Shown piece after piece: positions 27,290-36,262 of a stretch of 64,000 bases of DNA (position 1 is its first letter; the number at the start of each line of letters is the position of its first letter). The notes below the pieces were generated by a model. It had not been told where the DNA came from. It did no database searches and saw nothing but the letters and a program-made list of their open reading frames with translations. A program made the translations under genes and the position numbers. The stretch comes from Nostoc spongiaeforme FACHB-130 (GTDB lineage Bacteria; Cyanobacteriota; Cyanobacteriia; Cyanobacteriales; Nostocaceae). Location: NCBI RefSeq assembly GCF_014698475.1, contig NZ_JACJTB010000001.1:248001-312000 (forward strand), read 5' to 3'.

Positions 27290-28972
27290 CTATGTAGATT
27301 CATGGTTTTCGGAATTTTCGATAACAGAGTATTTAGGATCTCCGTAGTCATAAGGTGGTCTTTTCACTACTGGAATCTCCTCAAAATTTTCTCGCGGTGG
27401 TGGTGAGGTGGTTGTCCATTCCAACCCTGTAGCGTGCCAAGGATTATTAACTGCTCTCGGCCCGTATAACCAAGAACCTATCATGTTGGCAATAAAAGGA
27501 AGTATGGACACTCCCAGCAAAAAACCCCCAAGACTAGCAATCACATTCCATCCTTGATACTGTGGGGCGTAGGAGGAAATACGGCGCACCATTCCTTGTA
27601 AACCGAGTGGGTGCATTGGAAAGAAGGTTAAGTTAGCACCGATAAATGTCAACAAAAAGTGCAATTTTCCCCAGCCTTCGGCATACATTCTGCCAGTTAT
27701 CTTCGGAAACCAAAAGTAAATGGCTGCAAAAATAGCCATTGTGATGGTATTAAAAACAATGTAGTGGAAGTGTCCCACTACAAAATAAGTATTATTGACG
27801 TGAATATCAAAAGGTGTGGCGGCAAGCATCACACCAGTCACACCACCAAAAATAAACATAGCTGCACCTCCCATTGCAAACAACATTGGTGTTTCTAGGT
27901 GGAGCTTACTTTTCCAAACTGTAGCTATCCAACCGAAGGCCTTCACACCTGTGGGTATAGCAACCAACATTGATGTAACCATAAAAGTCATTCGCATCCA
28001 GCCAGGGGTAGCACTGGTGAACATGTGATGCACCCAAACAAAAATACTCACTAAAGCAATGCCTAAAGAAGCAAGGGCTAATGAGCGATAGCCAAATAAA
28101 GGATTACGCGAGAAAGCTGGTAATACTTCTGCAAAAATCCCAAAAGCTGGCAGTGCCATGATATAAACGGCTGGGTGGGAGTAAAACCAAAATAAGTGTT
28201 GATAAAGAATGGGGTCGCCATTTTCCAATGGTTTAAAGAAATTTGTGCCGAAAGCTAAGTCAAATAACAGTAATATCAATGCTCCTGTCAAAGAAGGTAA
28301 ATTAATTAGCTGCAATATTTGTGCGCTCAAAACTGACCAGACAAACACAGGCATCCGAAAAAATGTCATCCCTGGCGCACGCATCCAAAAAATGGTAGTA
28401 ACAAAATTGACTGCCCCCATAATGGAAGAGATACCAATTAGTAGTAAGCTAACAATCCAAAAGAATTCACCATTAAATGCTTGACCAGGCGGAAATTGCA
28501 AGCTAACTGGTGGATATGACCACCAACCGGCTTGGGCAGGGCCATTAGGTAACAAAAAGCTAGACAGTAAAAAAATCCCCGCTGGTGGAATCATCCAAAA
28601 AGAAATGGCATTGAGCAGGGGAAACGCCATATCCGGCGCTCCAATCATCAGCGGTACTAAGTAATTAGAAATACCTGCATTAAATGGGATAATCCACAGG
28701 AAAATCATGATTGTCCCGTGCATGGAAAACAAGCTGTTGTAGAGCGGACGGTCAACGACATTTAGTTCTGGGGTAAGTAGTTCGGCACGGATGAGCATTG
28801 CCAACAAACCGCCAATCAGGAAGAAAATGAAGGTCGTGACCATGTACTGCACACCGATAACTTTATGGTCGGTGCTAAAGCTGAAGTATTGTCGCCAGTT
28901 ATCAACAGTCTGGTTGGTGGAATTTTCTGAATTAGCAACAGTAGACATACTTGCATCGGAATCATGTGTCAT
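27290..28972 (-). CDS. ctaD: Haem-copper oxidase subunit I (ARTO-type)
   Basis: 560 aa with about 12 helices. Metal ligands are visible: MHGTIM for low-spin haem, SHPAVY with the CuB His and its cross-linked Tyr, the HH pair in VHHMF for CuB, and VGHFHY for both haems. The usual HPEVY has become HPAVY, so the Glu that serves the D proton channel is Ala. The first 11 bp overlap the end of the subunit II gene. Together with the altered subunit II this points to the cyanobacterial alternative respiratory terminal oxidase rather than the standard aa3 cytochrome c oxidase. Confidence 0.94.
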   Translation of the reverse strand: MTHDSDASMSTVANSENSTNQTVDNWRQYFSFSTDHKVIGVQYMVTTFIFFLIGGLLAMLIRAELLTPELNVVDRPLYNSLFSMHGTIMIFLWIIPFNAGISNYLVPLMIGAPDMAFPLLNAISFWMIPPAGIFLLSSFLLPNGPAQAGWWSYPPVSLQFPPGQAFNGEFFWIVSLLLIGISSIMGAVNFVTTIFWMRAPGMTFFRMPVFVWSVLSAQILQLINLPSLTGALILLLFDLAFGTNFFKPLENGDPILYQHLFWFYSHPAVYIMALPAFGIFAEVLPAFSRNPLFGYRSLALASLGIALVSIFVWVHHMFTSATPGWMRMTFMVTSMLVAIPTGVKAFGWIATVWKSKLHLETPMLFAMGGAAMFIFGGVTGVMLAATPFDIHVNNTYFVVGHFHYIVFNTITMAIFAAIYFWFPKITGRMYAEGWGKLHFLLTFIGANLTFFPMHPLGLQGMVRRISSYAPQYQGWNVIASLGGFLLGVSILPFIANMIGSWLYGPRAVNNPWHATGLEWTTTSPPPRENFEEIPVVKRPPYDYGDPKYSVIENSENHEST

Positions 28973-29879
28973 TGCTTACCATCCTTTTGTGAGCAACGGC
29001 GCTTTCTGCGGGGGTGACAGTGTGCCAGCTAGTTTTAAATAATGTCTTTGGCGGTTGGGTAGATTCAGCTACAGCCTGATTGTTAATAGTTATCGGTTGA
29101 CTAGCTATTTGAGTAAGCCATTGGTTATATTGCTCAATTGGTTCTACGTATACATCTGCATCCATCAGTGCAAAGTAAGTCCCACTAAATTGAGAATCAT
29201 TCAATGTGTATTTACCTGTGCGAATTGGTGTGACTACAAGGTCAATATTTCGTCCAGGAACTATATCTTGCTTTAAACGAAATTCAGGAATATAAAACCC
29301 GTGAATCACTTCCTGAGAGTGCATATTTAAACGAGTACGACGATTTACCACTAGATGTAATTCATTACTGGTGACATTATTGGGATAGAGAAATGACCAA
29401 TGCCATTGTTTGACGAAAACTTCAATAGTTTCATCGGCGGGGTTAGGAACATCGCTGATTTCTGCTGCGGCTGCTACTTCTTCTAAAGATGGATGCAAAT
29501 GTACAATTTGCTGTAAACCTAAAATATTTAATTGCTGATAAATATTAAATCCTTGAAATGCAATCCAAATTACTAATAATGTTGGAGTTGCTGTCCAGAG
29601 TATTTCTAGCCTCACATCTCCTCTGGAGGGATGTCCTTCAGTATAATCTTCCTTGGGGGCGCGGAAAAACAGGATTGAATATGTCATCATTCCCACCAAG
29701 CCAAGGAAAATAAATGCTCCGACTGAGACTAAAAAGCTAAATAAATTATCGACTTTTTGTGCTTCTGCTGTAGCTTCAGGTGGCATCCAAGCATAAGCTT
29801 GCTGTCCAAGCCAATGACTGAGTACAAGCAAAACTGCTATACAAAAAGCTATTAATAAATATTCCAAAAATCTAAACAT
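28962..29879 (-). CDS. ctaC: Haem-copper oxidase subunit II lacking the CuA site
   Basis: 305 aa. Two N-terminal helices (about 6-25 and 50-72) are followed by a cupredoxin domain. IHGFYIPEFRLKQDIVPG is the usual segment and its His193 remains. At the CuA loop, where c-type oxidases have C-x-E-x-C-x-x-x-H-x-x-M, this protein has D228, Q230, S232 and F236, keeping only Met239. CuA cannot form, so electrons probably come directly from quinol, as in ARTO enzymes. In Anabaena PCC 7120 the cox3 set is described as this type and heterocyst-related; I infer the same class here. Confidence 0.93.
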   Translation of the reverse strand: MFRFLEYLLIAFCIAVLLVLSHWLGQQAYAWMPPEATAEAQKVDNLFSFLVSVGAFIFLGLVGMMTYSILFFRAPKEDYTEGHPSRGDVRLEILWTATPTLLVIWIAFQGFNIYQQLNILGLQQIVHLHPSLEEVAAAAEISDVPNPADETIEVFVKQWHWSFLYPNNVTSNELHLVVNRRTRLNMHSQEVIHGFYIPEFRLKQDIVPGRNIDLVVTPIRTGKYTLNDSQFSGTYFALMDADVYVEPIEQYNQWLTQIASQPITINNQAVAESTQPPKTLFKTSWHTVTPAESAVAHKRMVSNDT

Positions 29880-29903
29880 AAAATTCGAGAATTTTTTGGT
29901 TAA

Positions 29904-30512
29904 TTATTTAATTAATAAACTGGGATTTGCACCATTCTGGATTAAATTAGCCGCTGTTACATGAATCCCGAATTGTTCTCCTAGATGCGCTCCTAAAGTT
30001 CCGTGAACATATAAAAGACCTAATATTGCAATACCTGCTAATAAATAACTCCACTGCACTTGTCTAGAAGCGCCTTTGCGCCAACGATAACGTTGCAAAC
30101 TTCTCCATATTGTCATAGCAACAATCATCCCCAACAATAAAACACCACCTAAACCATGCAAAAGCATTGTCCAACCAGGATTTAACCCCCAATCACTTTT
30201 ATCATCAACTGATGGATTGGCCAGCAGAAGCTCGAAAAAACCAAATGCAACCGTGAAAAATGTCACAATAGCGGCTGCTATTAAGTTGTACCAGCCAACA
30301 TCAAAAAAGCCAGAACGGATAGCAGTGAGACCTAAAAATTTAAATATTGGTTTCTCTATAGAAAAAAATGTTCCTGCTATGTCAAACAAAATACCAACGA
30401 TGAATAAACCTAATGTTAAATGCACCAACTGTGGATGTATAGGAATTTCATAAGGTAGTCCGTTTGCACCTAGATGCAATCTTAAAGAGTCAATCAATGG
30501 CGAGTTCATCAT
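29904..30512 (-). CDS. DUF2231-like membrane protein, first in oxidase block
   Basis: 202 aa from ATG 30512, whose first base is the last base of the upstream gene's stop (TGATG), so the two are translationally coupled. Four to five hydrophobic helices are seen. IHPQLVHLTLGLFIVGILFD carries the His pair typical of DUF2231 proteins, and LLHGLGGVL holds another His. The His residues could bind haem, but no function is established. It ends 24 bp before the oxidase subunit II gene, so it belongs to the operon. Confidence 0.82.
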   Translation of the reverse strand: MMNSPLIDSLRLHLGANGLPYEIPIHPQLVHLTLGLFIVGILFDIAGTFFSIEKPIFKFLGLTAIRSGFFDVGWYNLIAAAIVTFFTVAFGFFELLLANPSVDDKSDWGLNPGWTMLLHGLGGVLLLGMIVAMTIWRSLQRYRWRKGASRQVQWSYLLAGIAILGLLYVHGTLGAHLGEQFGIHVTAANLIQNGANPSLLIK

Positions 30513-31000
30513 CAAACTCCCTGCTTCATTGCTTCAACGACAGGCTCAACATGCAACCCGTATACCCAAAATAATTTGCTGCCTAGATATACTTGCAAAA
30601 AAACTAAACAAATTAAGAAGGTTGCAACACCAAGATAAGCAGGCGGTACTTTTAGCGGGTTGCGGTTACGAATTACAAAACGCCAAGCTGTAATGGCAAC
30701 GACTAGTACTGCTAGTGACCAACCCATAATTGTATGAAAATTCAGTGTTGGTTGAACTGCTGTGTAGACTTGTGCTAAACCTGCTTCAAATTGTCCAAAT
30801 ATGACCGCTAAAAAAATGGCTACGGCAGCGACTAGCAAATTCCAGAAGCTAACTTCAAACAAACGTACGTTATGAATAAAATAACCTGCTACATCAAAAA
30901 CAAATGATAGTAGTACCATCGCAATTACAAAATGTACGATGATGGGGTGTATGGGGTCTGGGTACGGGAGATTTTGGCTATTGAGAGGTAGAGCAAGCAT
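30512..31000 (-). CDS. DUF2231-like membrane protein, leading the oxidase operon
   Basis: 162 aa, four hydrophobic helices. IHPIIVHFVIAMVLLSFVFD is a close parallel to the motif in the next gene, so the two are probably paralogues by tandem duplication. It is the first gene of the minus-strand run ending with NDH-2 at 24843. The 580 bp in front of it must hold the operon promoter. Confidence 0.82.
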   Translation of the reverse strand: MLALPLNSQNLPYPDPIHPIIVHFVIAMVLLSFVFDVAGYFIHNVRLFEVSFWNLLVAAVAIFLAVIFGQFEAGLAQVYTAVQPTLNFHTIMGWSLAVLVVAITAWRFVIRNRNPLKVPPAYLGVATFLICLVFLQVYLGSKLFWVYGLHVEPVVEAMKQGV

Positions 31001-31582
31001 AGTTGTTCCTAAATTTATTCATACAATATAGTTAATTTTTGCTTAAAATAATTTGTGTTAACCTATTAAAAATTTTAGCTTTTAAATAACTTTCATATTT
31101 GAGAAATTGAGATATATTCCTCAATAAATATTTTCTGAAAAATAAATTTTAATAAACTATCTTAGGGATGATATTTGATAAAAATATAAATATGGCTTGT
31201 ATAACTGTTTTTTTTGTTAGTTGCATCTGTTATTAACTATATGCTTGCAAGATTTCAGAGAATCATGAAATAAACATGAATTTTCTCTAACTCTTTAGTT
31301 AGAGATATTTATTACTTCAACAGTTAGAAGCGATCGCCACAGCAAACATCTAGATTAATGCCAGAATCTGATGAGCATTTCTCACAGATTAACTATGTCA
31401 TCAGCTCTAAATTTTAAGGAAACATCATGAGCTATTCTCCTTACCTGCTTAAAAGTCAAAAAGTACTTGTAACTAGTGCTAGGTAGGTCGTTGTGAATAT
31501 TTATCGTCAGGATAAGGCAGGAGGCAAGAGGTTTTTAGCTTAGTTAATCTTGCGTAACATAGTTAGGTTTTTTCCCACCGAC
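31001..31582. other. 582-bp A/T-rich gap holding the oxidase promoter and a gene remnant
   Basis: No intact gene. The part beside 31000 is very A/T-rich and should contain the oxidase-operon promoter; I could not pick a reliable -10 or NtcA box. A 20-codon remnant of an SDR gene lies at 31427-31486. Confidence 0.5.
31427..31486 (+). pseudogene. 5' remnant of a glucose-dehydrogenase-like SDR gene
   Basis: AAGGA 7 nt upstream of ATG starts a 19-residue peptide MSYSPYLLKSQKVLVTSAR, then TAG. From memory, cyanobacterial glucose 1-dehydrogenase-like SDRs begin with almost the same residues (MSYSPYLLKGQK.LVTGA). Here the reading stops exactly where the TGxxxGxG loop should be, and no SDR sequence follows in any frame. 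It looks like a deleted gene of which only the promoter-proximal part survives. Confidence 0.5.
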
Positions 31583-33760
31583 TTACTTAGTCGTTTGACA
31601 AACTTCTAGGCGTAAGAACAGGTTAACGCATAATTGCCACCAATTAGCTGTAGCGATCGCACTATGCCATTCCCAAACACCTAAGACTTTGACGCGCCAA
31701 ACCGACTCAAAAAAGCCAAAAAACGGCAAATGTCCCATCGGTGCATCTTCTGTCCAAGTGAGGTTGTCATAACTCAGCCAAGCATCTTTTAACCGCCAGC
31801 CAACTCGGTTAGCAAAATCAATGCAAGTTTCCGACGCTGCAACTTTGGCACTACCCAGCATTAAAGATAACACCGGGTCTGATGCAGAACTCGCAATACT
31901 TTGATAAATGCGTTGCTGGACACTAAAACCGAAGTTTCCGTGACTGTATTTTACCCACAGGCGATCGATAGTCAGAAAATCAACACAATGTAAATTTTCT
32001 AAACTCTGCAAATCAAGGTGGCGTTGTTGTTCTCTTTCTGCCATTTTTAGTATCAGATTTGTGGTTTCTGCATCGGCTTCTAACCATCTACCAGCTTGTA
32101 ATAAATCTCGCAATTGAGAGTAATCTATGCCTACAGATGAACTTAAATCATCTATCTCTTCAGTTGCTTGGGTAGAACTTTCAGTGGCAAATGAAGTCTT
32201 CTCTGGGAAAACTTCAATAATTCCTTGGGAACCAGATAACCAAAAGTATAATTTAACTTCACTGGATGCTAAATTTATTTGTAATTGGGTAATTAAACTA
32301 GCGGCTGTGAGTCCAGAAGATTGCTTATCTTGATTGAAGATATCTAATAAGGTCTTAGCAAAAATTTCACTCGCATTATCTGGTGCTGTACTAGCTATTA
32401 AACATTGTCCAGCATCTGTGCCTAGTTGTAATTCTTCTACCCAATCACGGATATTATTATTGGGAAAAGGACAATCTAAAATAATAATTTGTTGTGACTT
32501 ACACAGGCGTAACTGTTTGCGTAACCAAGCACGATGAATCACGGTATCATCAGCTAATACTAATACTGCTTCACCTGTTGATGTTTCTTGAATTTGTCCA
32601 CGTAGATATAAAAATATTGTGGCAGTTTCTTGGATTTGATATTCTTTGGGTGATTCCGAGAAAGATTCTGAAAGTAAGCACTTTTGAATGGCTTTGCGGA
32701 CATCTGAATTTATATTATTACCACGTCCGTTCCAATAATTAATTTCAAAATTACCAGAATTGCTGAGTGTTTTGATGAAAGCTGAAGCACTTTTAATCTG
32801 AGACAATCCATCAATAATTAAACCTTGGCGGGGATGACGTGTAGCACCTTTATGATTGGGTTTTAGTCCTAAAATTACCTCACCCACACCTTCGACAATT
32901 CGCTTTGGTGTTTGCAAAGTATATTCGGAATGAATTTGATTTTCGCCTCTACCTTTTTTGAGTTGATTAATAACTCGCAATTGTTGATTAGCTTTATCTA
33001 TATATGCTAGTGTTTGATGATAAACATAGCGGTACAATCCATCAGCTTCAATAATTCCTTGAGAATCGGCGGCTTCTCCGCGCAATCCGCGAATTAAATA
33101 GTAAGTAAAAACTCCGTGACCTAATTGGGGAAATTCCCAAGATTGTTGACCGCGATCGCAAGACAATAAAGCATAAAATCCCTTTCTTTTGGCTGCCCGT
33201 TGGCGGAGAATTTCTACTAATTCTTGTGTAGAATCCAGTAAAGGATTTTTTTCGCCCCTTGCGCCCACAAAGGTCAAATCACCACTATGACAAGCATCCA
33301 ACCAAACTAACTGTTGTTGGGCGGCACTATTTTCTAATATTTGCAATAATTCTTGTAATTGCAAGCCAGTATTAATTAAATTATCTTGTTGAGTATCTTG
33401 CAAACACAAAACCACCTGTTTATGAGATGGTTCTAACATTCCATGACCAGAAAAATAAACTAATATTGTATCTATAGCTTGAGCCGCCGCCGCAATTTCT
33501 TTTAAACTATTGCGGACATTTTCTAATAAAGGTAAATGCTCACTATAATCACAATAAACTCGCAATTCTTTTTGCGGAAATCCCGCCGTTGCTGCACTTA
33601 AAGCTGTGCTTAAACCTTGGCAATCTTGTGCAGAATAACGTAAACAAGGTATGCGCTCATCTTGATATTGATTAACTCCCACTAACAACAGCCACAGTTT
33701 TGCTACACCAGTTTCTAGGTTGCGCGTAGAGTTACTAGCCCGAACACTTACTGGACACAT
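31583..33760 (-). CDS. Caspase-like protease fused to a GUN4 domain
   Basis: 725 aa. The N-terminal 260 residues form a caspase (peptidase C14) p20-like domain: LLLVGVNQY, then SGHG with His106, then DACHSG with Cys157. Both catalytic residues are intact. A middle region (about 300-520) has no motif I recognise. The C-terminal 165 residues are a GUN4 domain: YSQLRDLLQAGRWLEAD, LTIDRLWVKYS and FGFSVQQRIY. GUN4 domains bind protoporphyrin IX or Mg-protoporphyrin and stimulate Mg-chelatase. Caspase-GUN4 fusions occur in filamentous cyanobacteria but substrate and trigger are not known to me. It stands alone, 40 bp from the SQR on the same strand. Confidence 0.9.
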   Translation of the reverse strand: MCPVSVRASNSTRNLETGVAKLWLLLVGVNQYQDERIPCLRYSAQDCQGLSTALSAATAGFPQKELRVYCDYSEHLPLLENVRNSLKEIAAAAQAIDTILVYFSGHGMLEPSHKQVVLCLQDTQQDNLINTGLQLQELLQILENSAAQQQLVWLDACHSGDLTFVGARGEKNPLLDSTQELVEILRQRAAKRKGFYALLSCDRGQQSWEFPQLGHGVFTYYLIRGLRGEAADSQGIIEADGLYRYVYHQTLAYIDKANQQLRVINQLKKGRGENQIHSEYTLQTPKRIVEGVGEVILGLKPNHKGATRHPRQGLIIDGLSQIKSASAFIKTLSNSGNFEINYWNGRGNNINSDVRKAIQKCLLSESFSESPKEYQIQETATIFLYLRGQIQETSTGEAVLVLADDTVIHRAWLRKQLRLCKSQQIIILDCPFPNNNIRDWVEELQLGTDAGQCLIASTAPDNASEIFAKTLLDIFNQDKQSSGLTAASLITQLQINLASSEVKLYFWLSGSQGIIEVFPEKTSFATESSTQATEEIDDLSSSVGIDYSQLRDLLQAGRWLEADAETTNLILKMAEREQQRHLDLQSLENLHCVDFLTIDRLWVKYSHGNFGFSVQQRIYQSIASSASDPVLSLMLGSAKVAASETCIDFANRVGWRLKDAWLSYDNLTWTEDAPMGHLPFFGFFESVWRVKVLGVWEWHSAIATANWWQLCVNLFLRLEVCQTTK

Positions 33761-33801
33761 CTATGAGAAGTTCCTCAACAAGAAAGCTAAGTGCATTGTA
33801 T

Positions 33802-35145
33802 CTAGAGAAACCTATCATTGACAGGTAATGTGTTTGGCTGACTATGGGCAATATCTTCTAAACTCAACCTGGACGACTTTGAAAGCGGTTCCACTAAAGA
33901 TAAACCCAAAATTCGCAAACCCCAACGCTCAAACCAAGGTACAGACATCCCCAAACGCATTTTAGTTAAGAAAAATTTCTCAAACGCCAGCTTCAGCCAA
34001 CTTACCCAACGACCCCGTTTCGCTACAGCAATCCGGCGTTTTTCAGTTACAAAATCTGGTAGTACTGGTGCAGCCACAAAAACTATACCGCGATCGCCAA
34101 AATCTGCCATACAAATTGCTTCTAGGGTTGCTGTAACTGGAGAGGCTTGAATTACTCCCAATTCCCTCGCAATGTTATGCGCCACAGCCATTCCCATTGC
34201 TTCGGTCATTTGTCCGGTTTTAGGTACACCAATTGATATCGGTGTCTTTTCTTGTGAAGTTAACTGCACCACCACACCCAAACTATATATTGAAGGAAAC
34301 TTTGGATGTTGGTATGTGGGTAAAGTGGGTAAAAATCCTTTGTTGTCAGTCAACCCTGGTATTGACTGTAAAAATTTTGCGCCGTGGAAAGGTGGGATGA
34401 GCATTGAGTATTGAAAAGGTAAAATCTGACCATCTGCTAAGGTAATCTTTTGCGGACTAATCTCGACAATAGCCGCATTTTCCAGACATTCAATATTTTG
34501 TTGCTGTAGCATTTGAGTCACATACTCAGCAGAATTTGTCATTCCCCCAATACCCAAATGACCTGCATAGGGTTCTGGTGTGACTACAGTAATGGGTACT
34601 TTGTGACGCAAACCCCTTCTTCGCAAAACATAATCTGCTAGTAAAGCAAACTCATACAAAGGCCCAAAACAGCTTGCTCCCGGTACTGCACCAACTACCA
34701 AAGGCCCCGGATTCTCAATAAATTTTCGCCATTCCTGCTGCGCTAATAAGGCGTGATGGGGATTACATACAGATTGGGTATAACCTTGTTCTGGGCCTAA
34801 CCCCGGTACACTATCCAGTGCTAAGGATGCGCCTGTAGCAATCACAGCATAGTCGTAATCAATAATTTTTCCCGCAACATTTAGGGTTTGGTTATAGGGG
34901 TCAAGATTTGTAACTTTTCCTTCTAGCCATTCAATTCCCCGCCCTCGAAGCAAAGTTTTTATATCTAATTGCACATTTTCTAAGGGGGTTAAATCTAAGG
35001 CTACCCAAGGTAAGGAAGGAATAAAGGTAAATTTGGGGTTGTCAGAAATCAACGTAATGCGATCGCATTTGGGTAATAAATGCCGTAGTTCATAAGCTGT
35101 TGGTAAACCACCAATCCCTGCACCGATTACGACGACATGAACCAT
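33802..35145 (-). CDS. sqr: Sulfide:quinone oxidoreductase
   Basis: 447 aa from ATG 35145 (a longer frame adds 10 residues before the FAD motif). VVVIGAGIGGLPTAYELR is the FAD-binding loop. Three cysteines sit at 127, 159 and 345, matching the spacing of the redox-active and substrate cysteines of SQR (about 128, 160, 356). The last is in the AICMADFGDRG segment, also typical. The enzyme oxidises sulfide to polysulfide at the membrane and passes electrons to plastoquinone. Nearby rhodanese, persulfide dioxygenase and sulfite exporter genes support a sulfide-handling role. A flavocytochrome c-type paralogue is less likely because no cytochrome partner is present. Confidence 0.85.
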   Translation of the reverse strand: MVHVVVIGAGIGGLPTAYELRHLLPKCDRITLISDNPKFTFIPSLPWVALDLTPLENVQLDIKTLLRGRGIEWLEGKVTNLDPYNQTLNVAGKIIDYDYAVIATGASLALDSVPGLGPEQGYTQSVCNPHHALLAQQEWRKFIENPGPLVVGAVPGASCFGPLYEFALLADYVLRRRGLRHKVPITVVTPEPYAGHLGIGGMTNSAEYVTQMLQQQNIECLENAAIVEISPQKITLADGQILPFQYSMLIPPFHGAKFLQSIPGLTDNKGFLPTLPTYQHPKFPSIYSLGVVVQLTSQEKTPISIGVPKTGQMTEAMGMAVAHNIARELGVIQASPVTATLEAICMADFGDRGIVFVAAPVLPDFVTEKRRIAVAKRGRWVSWLKLAFEKFFLTKMRLGMSVPWFERWGLRILGLSLVEPLSKSSRLSLEDIAHSQPNTLPVNDRFL

Positions 35146-35553
35146 ATTTAATACCCCATTTTGAACATCTAGCACAGGCGTAAAAGATAAATATTCACAC
35201 TAGCTTACTGATCCTGTTCATCACACTTGAGTTTCCGTAGCTTATTTAACTAGCTAGGAATATAATTATATTATTTTTATAACTAAATGGATCACAGTAT
35301 TGTGATATCACCCTGGACAGAAACAGATCCTCGCACCGAGGAAAAACCCTGGTGGTTGTAGATAGCAACTGACTTTAAAAGTGATTAGACATATAGATGG
35401 CATTTGATACATTTCTCATTGAAAATGCAATTTATTGTTGTTGTAGAGATTTTGTAGAAAAGTCTCTACAGGATTCATAGAGTGCAGCTTCTCATAGCAA
35501 TTTTATGAGAATTATTTGCCATCTTTGTACATATAATCTTTCAAGGAAAAACA
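35146..35553. other. 408-bp divergent gap between sqr and the DUF2214 gene
   Basis: It must hold promoters for both. Visible are an inverted repeat ATCACAGTATTGTGAT (35291-35306), which resembles a CRP-type dyad, and a hairpin TGTAGAGA/TCTCTACA (35442-35470). The TACTATATAGTA element found near the arsR genes is absent here. Confidence 0.5.
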
Positions 35554-36009
35554 ATGTGGAGAAGTGCAATTACAGCATATTTACATTATCTCAGTTTTAT
35601 GACGGCATTTGGAGCATTAGTGCTTGAAAACCAGATATTAAAGAAAGATATTAATCTAACAGAAGCGTGGACAGTAGTTATGGCAGATGCCATTTATGGT
35701 TTATCTGCCATTACAATCGTTATTACAGGGATATTGAGAGTTATTTATTTTGGCAAAGGAACTGATTATTATCTCAACAGTTCTGTTTTTTATATCAAGG
35801 TTGGCATTTTTATTTTAGTTAGTTTGTTGTTTCTTTACCCCACCTTTTCATTTTTATCTTGGATTAAAAACCTGCGGGATAACAAACCACCTCATATTGA
35901 ATTACCAAAATTACAGCGACTATCTTGGCTAATTAAAGGTGAATTAATTGGTCTTGCCTTCATTCCTTTGTTTGCGGCGCTTCTAGCACGAGGAATGAGA
36001 CTTTTTTAA
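35554..36009 (+). CDS. DUF2214 family membrane protein
   Basis: 151 aa with AAGGA 9 nt upstream of ATG. Four hydrophobic helices: about 5-26, 45-65, 80-100 and 128-148. YLHYLSFMTAFGALVLE and the later GLSAITIVITGILR fit the DUF2214 family. The His in the first helix and Arg in the second are the notable charged residues. Function unknown. It is the only + strand gene in this block, divergent from sqr and convergent with psbA. Confidence 0.8.
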   Translation: MWRSAITAYLHYLSFMTAFGALVLENQILKKDINLTEAWTVVMADAIYGLSAITIVITGILRVIYFGKGTDYYLNSSVFYIKVGIFILVSLLFLYPTFSFLSWIKNLRDNKPPHIELPKLQRLSWLIKGELIGLAFIPLFAALLARGMRLF

Positions 36010-36047
36010 CACTTGTTTCTTCTAACTCTATTCATCAAACAACTAAC

Positions 36048-36073
36048 AAAAAAACACCCTCTTTTTGAGGGTG
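36048..36073 (-). terminator. Intrinsic terminator for psbA
   Basis: On the minus strand a stem CACCCTC-AAAAA-GAGGGTG is followed by seven T. It lies about 190 bp past the psbA stop. On the + strand it lies 40 bp past the DUF2214 stop but has no T-run in that direction. Confidence 0.75.
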
Positions 36074-36137
36074 CAAAGATAATATGACTCACCAAGAAAA
36101 ACTGATAACCCGAATTTCTCACGTATGGGTAGCGGGG

Positions 36138-36257
36138 TGTGGGGAGAGAGGGGAGTGTGGGGGGAAAGATTTCTTCACCATCCTCCCACACTTCCCACCC
36201 CTCCCACACCTCCCACACCTCCCACACCTCTGGATTTCTCACAAGAGAGAAATCCAG
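36138..36257. repeat. C-rich tandem repeat and hairpins downstream of psbA
   Basis: CTCCCACAC is repeated head to tail around 36201-36229. A G-rich tract just before it (36138-36172) is an imperfect inverted copy, so the whole can fold. A separate 11-bp hairpin, CTGGATTTCTC/GAGAAATCCAG, spans about 36230-36257. No gene is credible here although frames stay open by composition. Confidence 0.7.
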
Positions 36258-36262
36258 GATAA

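Noticed and set aside
35263-35283. A/T-rich dyad before sqr as an ArsR operator
   Set aside because: It lacks the TACTATATAGTA core seen at the other three positions.
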